64,000 nt of DNA, taken from assembly GCF_020379485.1 (NCBI RefSeq), contig NC_063442.1:12673509-12737508 (forward strand), read 5' to 3'. The position numbers and the translations under genes were made by a program. This document shows positions 23,200 through 34,519 of the stretch, in pieces. The stretch is from Brassica napus. Its lineage: Eukaryota; Streptophyta; Magnoliopsida; Brassicales; Brassicaceae. Position 1 is the stretch's first letter. Each line of letters starts with the position of its first letter. The notes beneath the pieces were generated by a model. That model had not been told where the DNA came from. It did no database searches and was given only the letters and a program-made list of their open reading frames with translations.

Positions 23200-23935
23200 A
23201 AGCCAGAGAGCTGTGTTTTAAATGGCGCATGACGTTCAATGACGATGAGTGGTGTGCCTTGCGCCATGCGCCATGGCGCAATAAAGCGATCGCCATGCAA
23301 ACTAGGCTAGAAAATACATTATATATATAGAAACTTAGAAAAGCTACAAAGAAATTTAAACTAAATGCATTAGCATTTGACAAAACCAATTCAAAATCCA
23401 ATCATTCAAAACCATAACTCAAATCCAATTGTTCAAAACAGGAACACCAAAGACAAATAGCTAAATGTAAGAAACGAAAGTAAACATGTGTTCACAAACA
23501 TGTTACTAACACAGCGAAGAACCAAAAATCAATATGGAACATGTTAAAAAACGTGTTACGTAACTGTGAATCTATGATCAAACAATCAAATATAAACAGT
23601 GGAAATTCAACTATGGATATGTGACCAAAGCAAAAAAAGAAAACAAATGAATTCTAAGGTGAGACATAGAAAAAAAGACAGAGATGAACTGAGAAGAAGA
23701 GAGTCGAGAGATAAGTGAGAAGAAGAGAGTCGAGAGGGAAATGAGAAGTCAAAACACCGTGAGATTTCTAAGGTGCGCCTTTTAATCGCCTTTGACACCA
23801 TTGACTTAAGGCAAAGGCACACCATGGCGAGCGCTTTGCGGAACCACCCTCGCCTTAGAGGTCTATGGCATTAGGGCCTTCGCCTTGGTGCGCCTTGCGC
23901 CATGGGGACAACGCTCACCTTTTTAAACCAAGCTA
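23200..23935. repeat. MITE-like element with GGCGC-rich ends
   Basis: The left end (GAGCTGTGTTTTAAATGGCG…) and the inverse of the right end (AGCTTGGTTTAAAAAGGTG…) are imperfect inverted repeats. Inside both ends are clusters of GCGCCATGCGCC and GTGCGCCTTGCGCC. The AT-rich centre between them is non-coding. No clear target duplication was found. Confidence 0.5.
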
Positions 23936-25102
23936 GAGAGTATTGAATAAAAGCTATAAATTATATTTTTAGCTTTTTCTAATTCTTGTTTTGAGTTTTT
24001 TTTATTGAATCAAAGCATGTACTTTAAAGTCCTTTTGTCCTCTTTTCAAGTTTTATAATGCTTTAGAAGAGAATGAGTTATTTTGAATGCAAACGAGTAA
24101 CTAAAGATGCATAACTCTATGCAGATGAATCAGAAGTTTGGCAATGGATATAAGACCTCTCATCTATGGACTAAATTCATTTTTGGATACAGGATCTGAG
24201 GATCAAGAATTGCGTTATCTTTCAAAGACTCGAACTGAAGAAGATGAGACGTCGTGTCTGTTTCCATCTCCTTCTCATGTCTTGTTTGTGCATTCACGGA
24301 CGTTGTGTCTTTTTCACTCGTCCGCTTCTTTGTCTATTTCTCCTTCCGCGCTTGAAGATGCTGCCGGCGGTGGATTTTGCCGGGTTGGTGATGCTTCTTC
24401 GCCAGTGGACTAATTTTTGCAAGTATTAATCTATACATGAATCAGACCCAAATCAAATATCTTATATTCGTATGATATTCGAATTAATTTTAGAAGACTA
24501 TTCGAAGTAACTGCAGTTTCTTGAGTAGGAGAGGAGGAAAGCTTGCAGATTCTCTTCTCTTTTGGTTTAGTACGAGATAAAAAAACTTAAATGTACCGAG
24601 AATATCCTTTTACCAAAACCTAAACTACTTTGGTAAAACCTACCGATATACATAAATACACAAGTATATATTATTCTATTACGTCTATCATAATCTAAAT
24701 TAAATATTTTTTTTTTCATATTTCAAGGTAGATTGTGTATGTATCAACAAAAAAATATCATAACAATCCGTCTTAACCCATAACTCAATAAGAACTTCAA
24801 TATTTTCTGTGATTATTTAATCTGCGTGGCAAAAACTCAAAACTAAAGACTAGAGAGATAAAAAGCCAGAGAGCGAGAGAGAGGGGGAAAGAGTAAAAAA
24901 GAATCTACAGAATTCAAACGTATTGGTTCAATCTCTTAGATTTTCTTTTCTTTAGTTGTTCATTCTTCAAATAAATCTCTCTCTTATTTACCTTAATCAG
25001 TATTTTTCCATTAATATCTAAGATCTCAGATTATCTTTCCATCAAGATATATATATTCTCTTTCTTTTTTTTGTTTTCTGGTAATTCAGCTTTTCCATAG
25101 TC
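23936..25102. other. Intergenic DNA and 5' region of the Pumilio gene
   Basis: An open frame at 24138-24413 has no recognisable domain. The stretch from about 24850 (AGAGAGCGAGAGAGAGGG) to 25102 is CT/GA-rich and looks like promoter and 5' UTR of the gene at 25103. Confidence 0.45.
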
Positions 25103-26282
25103 ATGGACTCCTCTGGCATCAACAGGGAAAACAGCAGCGAAAGCCATGAAGAAGGGCAGAATCCAACTCCGGCAGCGAATCAACTAGGTGCCACTCAGTT
25201 GCAACCTTCTCAGCCTCAACCCAATTACTCTCGCAGATTTCTAGATGAACGGCTATCTAGATTCCCCAGTGGTGCTGATCTGCAAACCCTAGAATCCTCC
25301 TTCGGTTCGCTCTCCTTTGCCGATTCAAGTGTTCCTCCGTTTCTTGAAAACCGTTGGACCAATGGATCGTCTTCGTCGTCGTCACTACAATACCAAGAGA
25401 TCAATGGCGCCCCTGGCTATAATGCTTATGCAGGGAGATGGGATAGTATTTATAGGAATCCTAACACTAACAGTGGTGTTTTCCGAAACGGATACTCGCA
25501 AGACGTTCCTTCTTTGTCAAGAGGTCGTCAGTGGGGTTCCAACAATGGACTAGGTTATGTAAGGAACGATAGTTCTTGGAGGAGCAACCAAGGGTTCTTG
25601 AACAACCATGATCAGTCTCTGTATTTCGGGAACCCTAGAACGAGATCGATTGCTTCGCTTGCTAAAGATCAGAGTTCCAGTGCTGAGTTGCAGAGGAAGA
25701 TCTCCGAGGGTTCCAAGGAGACCATCGATGTGGTTTTCGAGGGTGTTATCTTTCACGTCTGTGACTTGATGGTTGACCCTTACGGCCATCACGTTCTCAG
25801 GAAGCTTATGGAGAGGTGCACCTCTGAACAGATCTCTCAGATTGTTGATGTCATCACTCAGCAACAGTTTCTATTTGTTAAAATTTGTACTGATCCTGTC
25901 GGGTACGCACCTCTTATCAACCTTTGTTGAGCTGACTTAAGCATTACGCTTAGTTTATGTGTGTTTAGTTTGGATTTTTTCTTTGTTTTGGCATTTTCAG
26001 AGCCCTTTCGGTGAAGGCGCTGTTGAGGTGTCTTCAAAATGAGGAACAAATTTTGCATATAGTGCGAGTTGTCAGCTGGGGAGCACTTGTATTGACAAGG
26101 AGCAGCAATGCAGTTGTGATTCTCCAATGCTTCAAGCAGTTTCCTCCCTCGCACACTAGGGTACGCATCTCTCTTATCCACAGTACTCAGTTCTTGATAT
26201 ATTCTTTTATGATATGGTTGGTTCTTTGGAGTCAATTTTCATCTTTGTCTTTCTCAAACTTGAAATCACTTCCTTATAACAC

Positions 26283-26321
<39 letters not shown>

Positions 26322-27287
26322 AAGAAATATACTGTACCAACTCAAAGTAGTTACAATAGTTAGATGGACCAGTTATTTTTGCAGTACTGTCTGTTTTCTT
26401 CAGTTATGAAGTCATGACCAAAAATATATTCTACAATATCTGTATAGTATGTTCTGTAGCAGTTCTAACCTAGCTAACTTTCTTACTTGTGGTACAAGTA
26501 AAATTAGCAATCGTATTTTCCAAACAGGTTTGGTCTTGGAATATGACACTCCCCTGCGTTTTGTCTTTTGTTCTTTACAGGAGCTTCTTGCAGTTATCGC
26601 TCAGAACTGTTTGCAGATAGCAACTGATGAATATGGCTGCCGCATGCTTCAACAATGTCTTCAAACTGGTTGTAACGTGGTAAAGCAAAGATTGATTCAG
26701 GAGATAATCGCGAACGCGTTGAGACTCTGCGCTAACTCCTACGGGTAAACATGAGATGAATGATCATACATACAATCATATTCTTATGTTCTCATATCCT
26801 AATTTGGTTACTTACAAGTACTATATGTTCTCCTTCAGAAACTACGTGGTGCAGTATCTACTGGAGCTCGGTGATACAAATGTAACAGTTTTGCTCCTAA
26901 AACAGCTGCTAGGGAACTACGCGTTCCTCGCCCGTAACAAATTTGCAAGCCATGTTGTGCAAAAGTTCTTGAAAATCGAGTATATCGACCCTAGCTTCAT
27001 CGTATACGACTTGCTTAAAGATATTGATACACTTCTTCTTGATCCGTTTGGAAACTATGTCATTCAAACGGCATGGTTTGTATGTAAGGTAATGAATATC
27101 AAGACGTACTTTGATTAGTACTGTGGTATATTTCTGCGTAGAGATTTATGTTGGAGATCATGCAAATCTTGTTTGGTGTATGCAGGAGGAGTTGCGCATG
27201 CTCTTGATGATGCATATTAATCGTAATAAACGATTGATGAGGTGCAACATGTATGGGAATAAAATTCTGGAGAGTCTCAATCTCTAG
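25103..27287 (+). CDS. Pumilio (PUF) RNA-binding protein, five exons
   Basis: Join of 25103-25902, 26001-26160, 26581-26744, 26839-27088 and 27186-27287 gives 491 residues; every junction is GT-AG and in frame. Residues 1-200 are a Ser/Asn/Gln-rich, probably disordered N-terminus. PUF repeats follow from about residue 205: [100 protein letters not shown] and a C-terminal capping [14 protein letters not shown] proteins bind mRNA 3' UTRs to repress translation or trigger decay. The base-reading triplets are canonical only in three repeats (C-R-Q, N-Y-Q, N-Y-Q). The repeat that normally reads G (S-N-E) is S-H-Q here, and the first three are degenerate. By position I suspect an APUM13/APUM14 orthologue. 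Confidence 0.92.
26290..26318. repeat. (AT)n microsatellite in Pumilio intron 2
   Basis: About 14 AT units following an A-tract inside the second intron. Confidence 0.95.
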
Positions 27288-27869
27288 AGGGGAGAAAGAA
27301 TTAAGAATGTATTTGCTTCAGGTTTTCTTATGCCATTGGTTTGTATCTTTGACTTAATCGTCGTTGGGTTTTTTAGGTGAGTGTTTTGTGGTGGGTTTGT
27401 TCTGTGAAATCATACACCATTATATGTCCTGTATTGGGAGATTTGTCTTGGTGTTTGTCTTCTTTAGCAACTCTGTCTGTAAAAGACTCCGACTACTAAA
27501 TGTATGTGTTTGTTGTTTTTATTCTTGTTTTGCTTCACTGCTTACTTCGTTCAACCTATTATTCTTCGATTATTATTGTCTCTTGTTCCATTTACAATAC
27601 GTACTTATATATGCTTTTGATGAAATTTGTTTGAGAATGCTTTGGGCTTTTTTTGTGTTCTTATTTTTTCAAAAAATATTGTTACTACACTAGTGTTTTG
27701 ATAAGAGATCTCCAGTTGAAGATACTCTTTGAATATCTAGATATTTTTTTAAAAAAGGGAAATTAGCATGAATCTATAAAAATATTATATCTCAGGTACA
27801 ATCGACAAATCTGTCATAAACTCTGTTTGTACCTCCTTCTTCCTCTCAAAGAAGGTGATTGGAAATCAT
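27288..27869. other. Pumilio 3' UTR and spacer
   Basis: T-rich DNA. The 3' UTR presumably lies in the first 200-300 bases. The open frame at 27364-27693 is Phe/Leu/Cys-rich low-complexity and not a gene. Confidence 0.5.
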
Positions 27870-28980
27870 TCTGGTGCATAAGTCGCTTGGTTGGATCTCT
27901 CTGCCCCGACACCAAGGAGAGAATTAGGGATCCGTAACATTGAGGTTTAGAGTGAAAATATGCTGTAAAGCTTATTTGGATGCTCTTTTTTAGAGCTGGA
28001 TCTATTTGGATCGCTTATGAGGAGGCATACATACCTAAATCATGCTCATCTTTGGTCTCTAAATGAGAAACCTATAACTTTTCTTGGATGTTTCAGAGAT
28101 TACTCAAGCTAACCATTGCAGTTTAGAGTTTAAGTTTTGAATTATTTTCTTAAGCATTAGTAAAGAGAGTTATTCTTTATACTTGATCATATTCGATTCT
28201 TGAGTTTTAGAGAACATGTGAGTGAGAATCTTCTTTCGTCGTTACTGTCTCCTCCGTCGGTGTGACCTCACGTCCACCAACGAGAATCTTCTTCTTCCTT
28301 TCTCCTCTTTCTTTCTGCCATGGCTACGATGGTGCTTGCTCGGTTTTCAGCCACGACGAGTCTGGTTCCCGATCCAGACAATATACTGCTTTGTGCAGTT
28401 TTCAATCGTGTCATATTCTCGGGGAGAACCCATTGTTACCTTTTGCTGGACCCTTCGCTTCTTTCATCAAGCGTTCACAAGGTTTGGGTTCCTTAGTCTA
28501 TTGGAGTAAATCACTTATATTGGAACCTTGCCTTTTGTTAGGTTTTAATTATCTCAATAAGAGTCTCCTTTTACTCTGGAATGAGAATGTTGTGCTCTCT
28601 TTGAAGCTCTTTTTACGTCAGTTTGAGGATGTTGCAGGCTCTGTGAGTTTCATTAACCTCACTATGAAGCTTAATTTCAGACTTCATAAAGCAGGGCTTT
28701 GTCGCCTGAGTTTGTAGCTGTAAGGTCCCCAATTGTTCATGTTAAAAATTTAAAATCCTTCCGACTGATTCGGTGAATGGAATGTGGTTTCAAGCTCTAA
28801 AAATTGGAGGTTTTGAGTGGTCTATCTATGGAAAGGGTGAAGCCCATGACTCCCAAGGCTCCTCTATTAGTTTGAGCGCAGGCTCGTCCCTTGCCAACGA
28901 AGCTATAAAAATGCTTGAAACTCTTCAATTTGGACAGACTCGTAGACTCTCAAGTCTCATCAGTTAATTTTGAACTCTAT
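27870..28980 (+). pseudogene. Decayed LINE ORF2 remnants
   Basis: 27885-28140 encodes, through frameshifts, LGIRNIEV, AGSIWIAYEEAY and LNHAHLWSLNEKPITFSWMF. These match the RT-to-zf-RVT connector of plant LINEs (G-L-G-I-R-N … N-x-A … W … S-W-x-F). 28773-28967 (FEWSIYGKGE … LANEAIKMLETLQFG) resembles an RNase H-like domain. The frame between (28262-28717) is open but unrecognised. Stops and frame changes are frequent, so the copy is old. Confidence 0.5.
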
Positions 28981-30030
28981 TGTCCTCTTCTCTGCTATGC
29001 GTTCATGGCTGGACATGATTAAGATCACATGTCTTCTTTTCAGAAACCTTGTCACTCTTTTCACTCCACTATCTTGTAGTTTTAATCAATGCACGACCAC
29101 TTGATTTGCTGTTGCTTTCGTGTTGTATCCAAACTATGTTCTTTGATTACTCAGTTCACTGTACCACATCACAAAAAAGCATGAGCATACAAAAATACTC
29201 TGTGAAGATGGTCAGAATTCTACATATATTATTTTGTTAACTCTCACATCTGTTTTTTTTTTTAATTTCTATTATTTTTAGTACGATATTCATCTAAGAA
29301 TTAACCAATAAAAATGCCTGTAGATTTCAATTTTATTTTCTTTTATATATATATATATACATACAATACATTAGTTCATGAGTGTAATGAGTCATTACAT
29401 ACATATTTATCTAAATAATTTAACTGTTTATATATTTTCTCTATACTGTTTCATATTTATCTTTACATGTTTGCTTATTTTGTGAAAGATTTCTGTTACA
29501 AAAATATTCGTTATATATTTGCTTTTTTACATGGGTTAATTATGAAATTACAAACTATGAAAAACATTAATAAATCTTTAGGTCAAACCATTGGACCAAT
29601 TGGGCTTCCACTATTCAATATATTTGCTATTCGTGTTTTTTGTATACACACAAAATATGTATGCAATTCCATTGGTGGAGTTTTTATAGTTTTGATAATA
29701 TAATTAAATAAAAATGAATAGTGTTAGAAAAGTTCGAATACTTTAGATAATTTTGGTTGGATTTTCCATAATTTTAAGAAATTCTTAATTAAATACTAGT
29801 GTATATATTAAGAACCTTGTGGTTAGAACTCCCATTTGATATGCTCTTAGATACATGGAATCTAAAATGTGCCATGTTTGAAATTACGCCCAACGCAAGT
29901 CGGAGGGTAGACATGGATTTAGAGAATTAATGAAAAATTGGAATTTAAGCATGGATTAATCAAGGATTAGTTTCTAAGATTTTTGCATATTCGTATCTAT
30001 ATAAAATCTAACTTTTCTTTGGAATTACTA
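28981..30030. other. AT-rich intergenic DNA
   Basis: No gene could be supported; contains a short (TA)n run near 29345-29358. Confidence 0.5.
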
Positions 30031-30034
30031 TAGA

Positions 30035-30130
30035 ACGTAGTAGCTCAGTTGGTTTCTGGAGGTTTTAATAGTCTTTTGACCTGAAGGTTTTAATAGTCTT
30101 TTGACCGCGAGTTTGTATTCTGGAGAGAGC
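30035..30130 (+). repeat. Degenerate SINE/tRNA-like head with internal duplication
   Basis: AGTAGCTCAGTTGG is a good pol III box A. GCGAGTTTGTATTC downstream looks like a mutated box B (GAGTTCGAATTC). Between them a 22-base unit (AGGTTTTAATAGTCTTTTGA plus CC) occurs twice, at 30060-30081 and 30085-30106. No A-tail or target duplication was found. Confidence 0.45.
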
Positions 30131-30478
30131 TTTTTTTAAGTAATTTTTCTTTTCTTTTAATTGAAGTGCATTAAAGTAATTTTGCAATTATCTTCCTTCT
30201 CTTAAAAACTGTAACTTTCTGTTTTCAAACTGGATTTCCTCTATTTTTCTTCCATAATTATCACTTTTTCATCTATTTTTATTCAGTTTACTTAAATTTC
30301 AATAGATCCGACAAAAGAACATCTTTTCTAGCTTAAATTCAAACAAAAAATGTTTTTTTTTCAAAATTCAGATTTATCAACTGATTAGCGTCAATTCGCA
30401 TCGGTGGTCTAGCATGTCACGTATATTCGCCTGTTGATCGGCTGAGTTGGGAGTTTTAGAAATTGGCAAATGAGTAAC

Positions 30479-30755
30479 TACTCCCTTCGTATCACTTTAA
30501 ATGATGTTTTAAGAGAATTCTTTTGTTTCATTTTAAGTGATGTTTTCGAGTTTCAATGTAAAAAGTAAATGTAATTTTATGATTTAACTATTTGTATTCT
30601 GCAGTATGATTTTCTATTGGTTGAATTATAAGTATGTATTTATTGTTGTTTTTAGACCAACAAGAAAAATTATATAAAAGTTTGTAATTTCTTAATCGGT
30701 GTGCAAAAAACCTTACAATCCACTTATTTTGATACAGAGGAATACAGAGGAAGTA
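30479..30755. mobile_element. MITE with TACTCCCTTCGTATC ends
   Basis: The left end TACTCCCTTCGTATCA and the inverse of the right end TACTTCCTCTGTATT form imperfect TIRs; the left end is followed by tandem-like 'AAGTGATGTTTT' motifs. This terminal type is widespread in plant genomes. The short interior is non-coding. Confidence 0.6.
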
Positions 30756-31317
30756 TATCATTAAAAGCTCTTTTGGATAATTTTGCATCGAATGAATTCA
30801 ATGCGGTCAACATATTAGTGGTTATATTTTATTAAAAAGAGAAAAATTAATTGTTTTTTTTCTTTTTGTTCACTATAAAACTAAATTGCGTATCCAAACG
30901 AAGTAGGTCCCTGAACATGTTCGCAGGACACTGACCGTGGACATGCTTTTTCTTTCTAGAAGCTGATATCCCTACCTTATATTGACCTGCTTTTTGATAG
31001 TGAACTTCGCGAAGCGACTTGTACAAAAGATCCAAAATCCGACATGGCTAATACATCTATCAGATACTCTTAACTATAACATGATTCAAAATACCAACAT
31101 ATAATAACCATTCCACATATTAACAAAAATAAATTATTACAATGATAAACATTATACATAGATTTTTTAGACGACTAACTAAAATATAACTATATAAATG
31201 ATTTAATTGACATAAAACTATAAAAATTAACATATTAAATCCTAAATTAGTAAATTCGTACCATGTCTCAGCAATAAAACACATAAAATCTAAGAACAGT
31301 TTATGTGACAATATTTA

Positions 31318-31854
31318 CTAGGCATAGACATTTTACCTAGATCTGTAAATATGAACCGGAACTAATCCTATTAGGTATATTTGAGTGTTTCAATATACTT
31401 TTGGTATTATAGATATTTTTAAAGTTTCTTATTGGGGTCTATGGATATAGTTTTTTGTTTCAAGTAAAATTTAGACTTTTCATAAATATAATTCAGATAT
31501 TCAGATAAAAATTTAAGTATTTTTGGCCTTTAGGTAAAATTTCAATTATTTTCAATTATTAGAATATTTTTAGGTATTTTTTGGATTTCGATTATTTTTC
31601 GGGTTTTCAAGTCCAGTTCGACCGCTTGAGGTTTTTTCGGGTCTTAAATACACAAACCGACCCGAACCTGATATATAGTAAAAAACTATAAGTATTTTAA
31701 TTATAGAACTAAACTGACCCGAATCTGATAAAAACTGATCCAACCCGTAAATTTCTAAATATATAATTGGATCTAAATTTATAATACCCACAAGATCCGG
31801 ATCAGAAATGAACTAATGCGAACCTGGCCCGGAGACTTGAATACCTATGCCTAG
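31318..31854. mobile_element. TIR element with perfect 10-bp ends and TA flanks
   Basis: CTAGGCATAG at the left and CTATGCCTAG at the right are perfect inverted repeats, flanked by TA on each side (31316-31317 and 31855-31856). Inside are CCGACCCGAACC-type motifs, the reverse-strand form of the motifs in 17303-18936. The minus frame at 31791-31570 is an accident of these repeats. A TA duplication suggests a Tc1/mariner-like mechanism, but two bases are weak evidence. Confidence 0.6.
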
Positions 31855-31856
31855 TA

Positions 31857-32285
31857 TATATGTAGAACTTTCAAATTAAAAATTGTAAAAAACATGAGAA
31901 AAATGAGAGTTGTATCTCAAATGAGACATTTAGAGAATTTATGTTTCAAATTGTAGTAAACAGCATCACAAATTAACAATAACAGAATTTATACATATAA
32001 TTATGTATTTATAAATTTTTGTTAAATTTAATTTTTGTAATACACTGCAATTGTTCTGCATGTTTACCATTCATAACCATGATTAGCAAGTAAAAATACA
32101 TTTTTTGGAGCAAACAAGCAAAAATACATTTACTGAACTTTTTGGATATCTAGTTGCCACCTATTCTATTATAGTTGTTGAACTACTTTAAAAATAATAA
32201 TCAAATGAATAAGTTCAACTAAAATATTTATATAAAACTGTGTCTTTTTGTCAGCATACAAAAATAGAAATAAGTCTCACTCTAA
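31857..32285. other. AT-rich spacer
   Basis: Nothing recognised. Confidence 0.5.
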
Positions 32286-32294
32286 TATATTCTA

Positions 32295-32789
32295 GGGCAA
32301 TTGTCAATAATAGCACTTTTTGAAGTTTATATCTCAAAAATAGCACTAGAAGGAGAAAGTCACAAAAATGACATTCATTAAAGGGTAAAATACCATTGGT
32401 TTAAAATTAAATAAACAAATAAAAATAAATAAAATAAAAACAAAAAAAAATGAAAAAAAGAAATTTTTTTTATAGTTTCAGATTATATGTTTTCAGATTC
32501 GATTTTTTTTTAATTTTTTTTTCAAATTTTCTTTTTATAATTTAAAAATACTTTTTGAAACTGTTTTTAAAAATTTTATTTTTTATTTTAGTATTTATTT
32601 TTTATAAAATTTTAAACCCTAATTCCAAAACCTCACCCCTTAACTCTAAACCCTAAAGTTTGGATTAATTAACCCAAGGGATATAAGTGTATATTTAGCT
32701 CTTTAATAAAACCTATTTTTGTGACTTTGAGCCTTAAGTGCTACTTTGTGAACAAAAACTTGGTTTGGTGCTATCCTAGTATTTTTCTC
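32295..32789. mobile_element. Mutator-like MITE, family 2, full copy
   Basis: The 495-bp element, starting GGGCAATTGTCAATAATAGC, is flanked by a perfect 9-bp duplication TATATTCTA (32286-32294 and 32790-32798). The interior has 'CTCAAAAATAGCACTAGAAG', long A/T runs and an AAACCCTAA-like segment. A 5' part of a second copy lies at 56881-57085. Non-coding. Confidence 0.78.
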
Positions 32790-32798
32790 TATATTCTA

Positions 32799-33097
32799 TT
32801 GTAAAGTAAAAGATGGAGTCATAAGTAAAAATAAAATTATTATACCATTTTTGAAGTAATTTAATTTTTAGTCCACTATGGATAAAAATAATATAAAGTT
32901 AGAGAAGATTTTATTCTAAATTCTATATTTGAGAAGAAAAAAAAAAACAGAATGAATGAGGTTTTATTTTTTAAATGCACATTGGATCAATGATGATGAA
33001 AACAAAGAGAAACCAGAGATTGCAAGGCAGACAATTAAGGAGATTCGAAGTATAGACAATACAACAAATACTGACAAACGATCGAAGACCAATATAA
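32799..33097. other. Spacer and 3' region of the F-box gene
   Basis: AT-rich; the 3' UTR of the minus-strand F-box gene should lie next to 33097. Confidence 0.45.
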
Positions 33098-34291
33098 TTA
33101 AACGGAAGCAGACAAGCTCGGGACGAGAGAGAACCAGCGAAACCCACAGCTCCATTTCTCCGGCAACGAAGGACACTTGGGAACCCAATGCCATGTCCTT
33201 CTCCCAACATGAAAGAAGAGAATCTCAGGCCAATTATAGCAACAGACGCAGATCATCTCCTTGTGCCAAAGACAGTACACATGCTCGTAGTTGTGGTAAC
33301 AAACCGAAGTAAACTTCCGGCAAACAATGTCCGGGAGCGTTTCAGCTTCGATCCAACTCTCTGTCTCTCTTTTAAATTCATAAATCTTGATGCTCCTGCA
33401 TATCCCGTTGCTTCCTATGCCTCCCACCATGTAAAGAATCTTCTTCTCGGGATCAGTAACTAATCTAGCAAACGTGATCTCATCCTCCGCCGGGAAGACT
33501 CCGTCTCCGGCGGCGGTTGTCCATTTTCCGTCGTCGAGATTGACGCTCACGAGGAGAAAAGGCTCGGATCTGACGAAGTAGAGTGACCCATTGTAAAAGA
33601 CTCCATCTTGATTAAACCCACGGGGTAACACTTGGTCAACGCCGCCGAGTATTCTCCACGAGCGGTCGCCGGAATCGTAGAGACAAACGGACCTCGAGGC
33701 GGAGGAGGAGATGGTGAAGATCCGGTAGCTGTCGGGGAAAGCGACGAGGGAGAGAAGCTCAAAGGGGAAAGGGTAAAACGGGAATTTGATAGATCTGGAG
33801 GATCTGGTCAAGGGGTTGAAGACGGAGAGAGAAGAAGCAGAGGAAGGGGAGACGGAGAAGCAGAGGAGGCCGTGGGAAGAAGAGAGGAGGGAGGAGGCGC
33901 AGGTTAGCGAGAGGGAGCGGGGGAGTGGTAACGTGCGCCAGGAGATGAGGTTAGGGTCGAAGAGCGGGAAGGATTGAAAAGCCTGAGGGTGAGAGAGGAG
34001 GAGGAAAGAAGGGAGGGAGAAGGAATGGTCGGAGAGGAAAGTTGGAGAGAGGATCAGAGACCGGAGATGCTTGGATGTTGATCGGAGAGAGACGAGGGTT
34101 TTGAAAGGGAGGAAAGAGAGGATGTGGTCGAGGATGTGGTTAGGTAGATTGGACCAAATGACCGGATCCATAGCGGTGGGAGAGGATACGGCGGTGGGGG
34201 AGGATTCCGGTGACCAGTAAAGGAAATTGGAGGCGGAGGTTGAAGTGGTGATGGTAATGGGTTTCTTGCCGGGAGCTCTGAGTCGGAACAT
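33098..34291 (-). CDS. F-box/kelch-type protein, intronless
   Basis: 397 residues. The F-box is at about residues 43-88 (PVIWSNLPNHILDHILSFLP … LRSTSKHLRSLI), the part that docks on ASK1/SKP1 in an SCF ubiquitin ligase. The rest folds as a likely kelch/galactose-oxidase-type propeller, with blade-like segments such as GVFYNGSLYFV, ILYMVGGIGSNG and RSIKIYEF … SWIE, which would recognise the substrate. The target cannot be told from sequence. Single exon; the ATG at 34291 gives a Ser/Thr-rich leader and the ATG before DPVIW (residue 41) is a possible alternative start. The region is GC-richer than its surroundings, so long frames on the other strand are shadows. From memory the closest Arabidopsis protein is At5g43190; this also fits the neighbouring genes. 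Confidence 0.9.
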   Translation of the reverse strand: MFRLRAPGKKPITITTSTSASNFLYWSPESSPTAVSSPTAMDPVIWSNLPNHILDHILSFLPFKTLVSLRSTSKHLRSLILSPTFLSDHSFSLPSFLLLSHPQAFQSFPLFDPNLISWRTLPLPRSLSLTCASSLLSSSHGLLCFSVSPSSASSLSVFNPLTRSSRSIKFPFYPFPFELLSLVAFPDSYRIFTISSSASRSVCLYDSGDRSWRILGGVDQVLPRGFNQDGVFYNGSLYFVRSEPFLLVSVNLDDGKWTTAAGDGVFPAEDEITFARLVTDPEKKILYMVGGIGSNGICRSIKIYEFKRETESWIEAETLPDIVCRKFTSVCYHNYEHVYCLWHKEMICVCCYNWPEILFFHVGRRTWHWVPKCPSLPEKWSCGFRWFSLVPSLSASV

Positions 34292-34473
34292 GGTGCAAGA
34301 TTAGAGAGAAAAAGTGGTTTGAATCAAGTGGTGCTTTACTTCAAGAAGGTAGGAGAAGGGAAGAAGACGTGTAAAGAATCCCGTTTGTTGACAATAGACG
34401 TGGAAAGTTCAAATCGCAATTAATACGTAACAAAAGTTATTGCGAAACCAAATTGAACGGAATAAAATAATTT

Positions 34474-34519
34474 AAGTGTGGTCTTTGATGGGTTTGAAGT
34501 GTGGTCTTTGATGGGTTTG
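34474..34519. repeat. 23-bp tandem duplication upstream of the F-box gene
   Basis: AAGTGTGGTCTTTGATGGGT plus TTG is repeated head to tail without a mismatch, about 180 bases upstream of the F-box start codon. Confidence 0.9.

Noticed and set aside
24138..24413. 91-residue open frame upstream of the Pumilio gene
   Set aside because: No recognisable domain, low-complexity Ser/Leu content, and no supporting splice or promoter context.
28262..28717. 151-residue open frame
   Set aside because: No domain recognised, flanked by LINE remnants in broken frames; open by chance or old transposon sequence.
30847..31035. Minus frame with VHYQKAGQYKVGISASRKKK
   Set aside because: The composition is protein-like and a poly(A)-like run follows, but I could not tie it to any family, and 62 residues alone do not justify a gene call.
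33188..33977. Several plus-strand frames opposite the F-box gene
   Set aside because: Shadows of the GC-rich, Ser-rich coding strand; no domains.
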